In this document: positions 20,150 through 20,785 of the stretch, piece after piece
Layout of the letters: each line of letters starts with the position of its first letter
How positions within the stretch are numbered: position 1 is the stretch's first letter
Source: Asterionellopsis glacialis
Taxonomy: Eukaryota > Bacillariophyta > Plagiogrammaphyceae > Rhaphoneidales > Asterionellopsidaceae
Reading direction: 5' to 3'
Length of the DNA stretch: 20,785 nucleotides
Assembly (NCBI GenBank): GCA_014885115.2
Contig: WKLE02000689.1
Span: 40,211 to 60,995, forward strand
Position numbers and translations under genes: made by a program
The notes under the pieces: model-generated
Database searches by the model: none
Seen by the model: only the letters and a program-made list of their open reading frames with translations
What the model was told of the DNA's origin: nothing

Positions 20150-20171
20150 TACCAGGTATTAATACCTGGTA
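20150..20171. promoter_or_regulatory. 22-bp perfect palindrome made of two TACC(A/T)GGTA copies
   Basis: TACCAGGTATT (20150-20160) is followed directly by its reverse complement AATACCTGGTA (20161-20171). Each half contains one 9-bp palindrome, so the site has symmetry at two levels with centres 13 bp apart. It lies about 450 bp upstream of the Y14-like start codon. Binding by a dimer of dimers is an inference. Confidence 0.55.
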
Positions 20172-20622
20172 AGCTATCAGTGCGTACACCTGACACCGAA
20201 ATAGACATCTCGCCCGCCCGTCTGTTCTGGAGCAGATGCATTGATGACACCACCTAACCTGCCCGCATACCAGGCAGGTAAATACAGCTACTGTAGTCTA
20301 ACTCTGAGACGGCTAGCCCAAAGACATGATGTCTGCTACCAAAAAATACACCAAAAAAATCCGGAACTGGCTTCCGTCAATCTCATCAGCAGTTCTTGCC
20401 ATTTCAAATAATAGAACTAGCTTCATTGGTGTGCACATTATACTCCAAACCTTTTCTTTGTTGAATCCGTCAAAGAAGATTTTGTTCTCTGAAAGCCAAA
20501 AAATATATTTATTTGATAGAAGTTTATTTTCAGTTTTTCAATTGTCCAACGAGATCTCCCACCAAGAAAAAAGATATCCACTTCGTACTACATCCACCCA
20601 AAAGAGAAGGATAAGAATAATA

Positions 20623-20785
20623 ATGTCGTCAGCATTACAAGAATCATCGTCATCACAACCAAATGGGGATTCAAATACTGCCAAAGATGATAACAGTAGA
20701 CCTTCACCAGAAAATCCACCAATGTTATTCGGTAGATCAGGTCCTGAAAAATCAAGAGAAGGATGGACTGTCTTTGTTACTGGTG
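20623..20785 (+). CDS. RBM8A: Y14/RBM8A-like exon junction complex protein, N-terminal part
   Basis: The ATG at 20623 opens a frame that runs to the window edge (54 full codons), so the 3' part is missing. The first 37 residues are a Ser/Asn/Asp-rich disordered leader. They are followed by GPEKSREGWTVFVTG (residues 40-54), which matches the start of the RRM of Y14/RBM8A, where an E-G-W followed by a hydrophobic-F-V-T-G strand (RNP2 region) is characteristic. Y14 pairs with Mago in the nuclear exon junction complex, which marks spliced mRNAs for export, localisation and nonsense-mediated decay. The call rests on about 15 residues, so another RRM protein is possible. The gene is divergent from the ankyrin gene. 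Confidence 0.72.
   Translation, partial: MSSALQESSSSQPNGDSNTAKDDNSRPSPENPPMLFGRSGPEKSREGWTVFVTG

Larger units (their letters stand above)
19047..20622. other. Divergent intergenic region between the ankyrin and Y14-like genes
   Basis: This 1.6 kb AT-rich region carries both promoters. It holds four exact TACC(A/T)GGTA palindromes (19307, 19767, 20150, 20163). Near copies lie at about 19874 (GCACCTGGTTG) and 20268 (ATACCAGGCA). An AT-only inverted repeat lies at 19648-19666. Open frames are short and without coding character. No tRNA or other RNA gene recognised. Confidence 0.6.

Overview
The window is nuclear DNA from a photosynthetic eukaryote, most likely a diatom or close stramenopile. 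The evidence is: sparse, short (104-111 nt) GT-AG introns; an elongation factor 3 gene; long Asn/Gln/Ser/Ala/Asp homopolymers in the proteins; and a putative secretory leader followed by an A-F-V-L-P junction, resembling the ASAF-type plastid import signal of diatoms. No prokaryotic operon, rRNA, convincing tRNA, CRISPR array or intact transposon was seen. The lineage is an inference; no species is named.

Layout, left to right: (1) the 3' end of an unidentified + strand gene (1-461); (2) a 1.7 kb upstream region leading to a complete two-exon + strand gene for translation elongation factor 3 (2163-5393, 1039 aa); (3) a 1.1 kb convergent intergenic region; (4) a complete two-exon - strand gene (10752 down to 6501, 1380 aa) for a BET-like chromatin reader with one bromodomain, an NET domain and three tandem copies of an unnamed module; (5) a 1.9 kb divergent intergenic region dense in GTAC and in short palindromes; (6) a + strand SET-domain methyltransferase of the Rubisco-LSMT/SETD3/SETD6 class with a putative plastid leader (12657-14498), whose 3' end overlaps a coding-like second frame; (7) a complete two-exon - strand gene (19046 down to 14869, 1357 aa) for a low-complexity protein with ankyrin repeats and a UBA-like segment; (8) a 1.6 kb divergent region; (9) the start of a + strand gene whose N-terminus matches the exon junction complex protein Y14/RBM8A (20623 to the window edge).

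The genes are ordinary eukaryotic neighbours, not an operon: translation elongation, acetyl-lysine reading, protein methylation, an ankyrin scaffold and mRNA metabolism. I see no shared pathway.

The most unusual signal lies between the genes. The 9-bp palindrome TACC(A/T)GGTA occurs eight times, always in regions upstream of genes, with no exact copy found in coding sequence or in the convergent 3'-3' region. Two copies abut to form a perfect 22-bp palindrome at 20150-20171. A second word, TACGTAGACT(A/G)C, occurs three times in the same kind of region. These could be sites for an undescribed transcription factor or remnants of a small repeat family.
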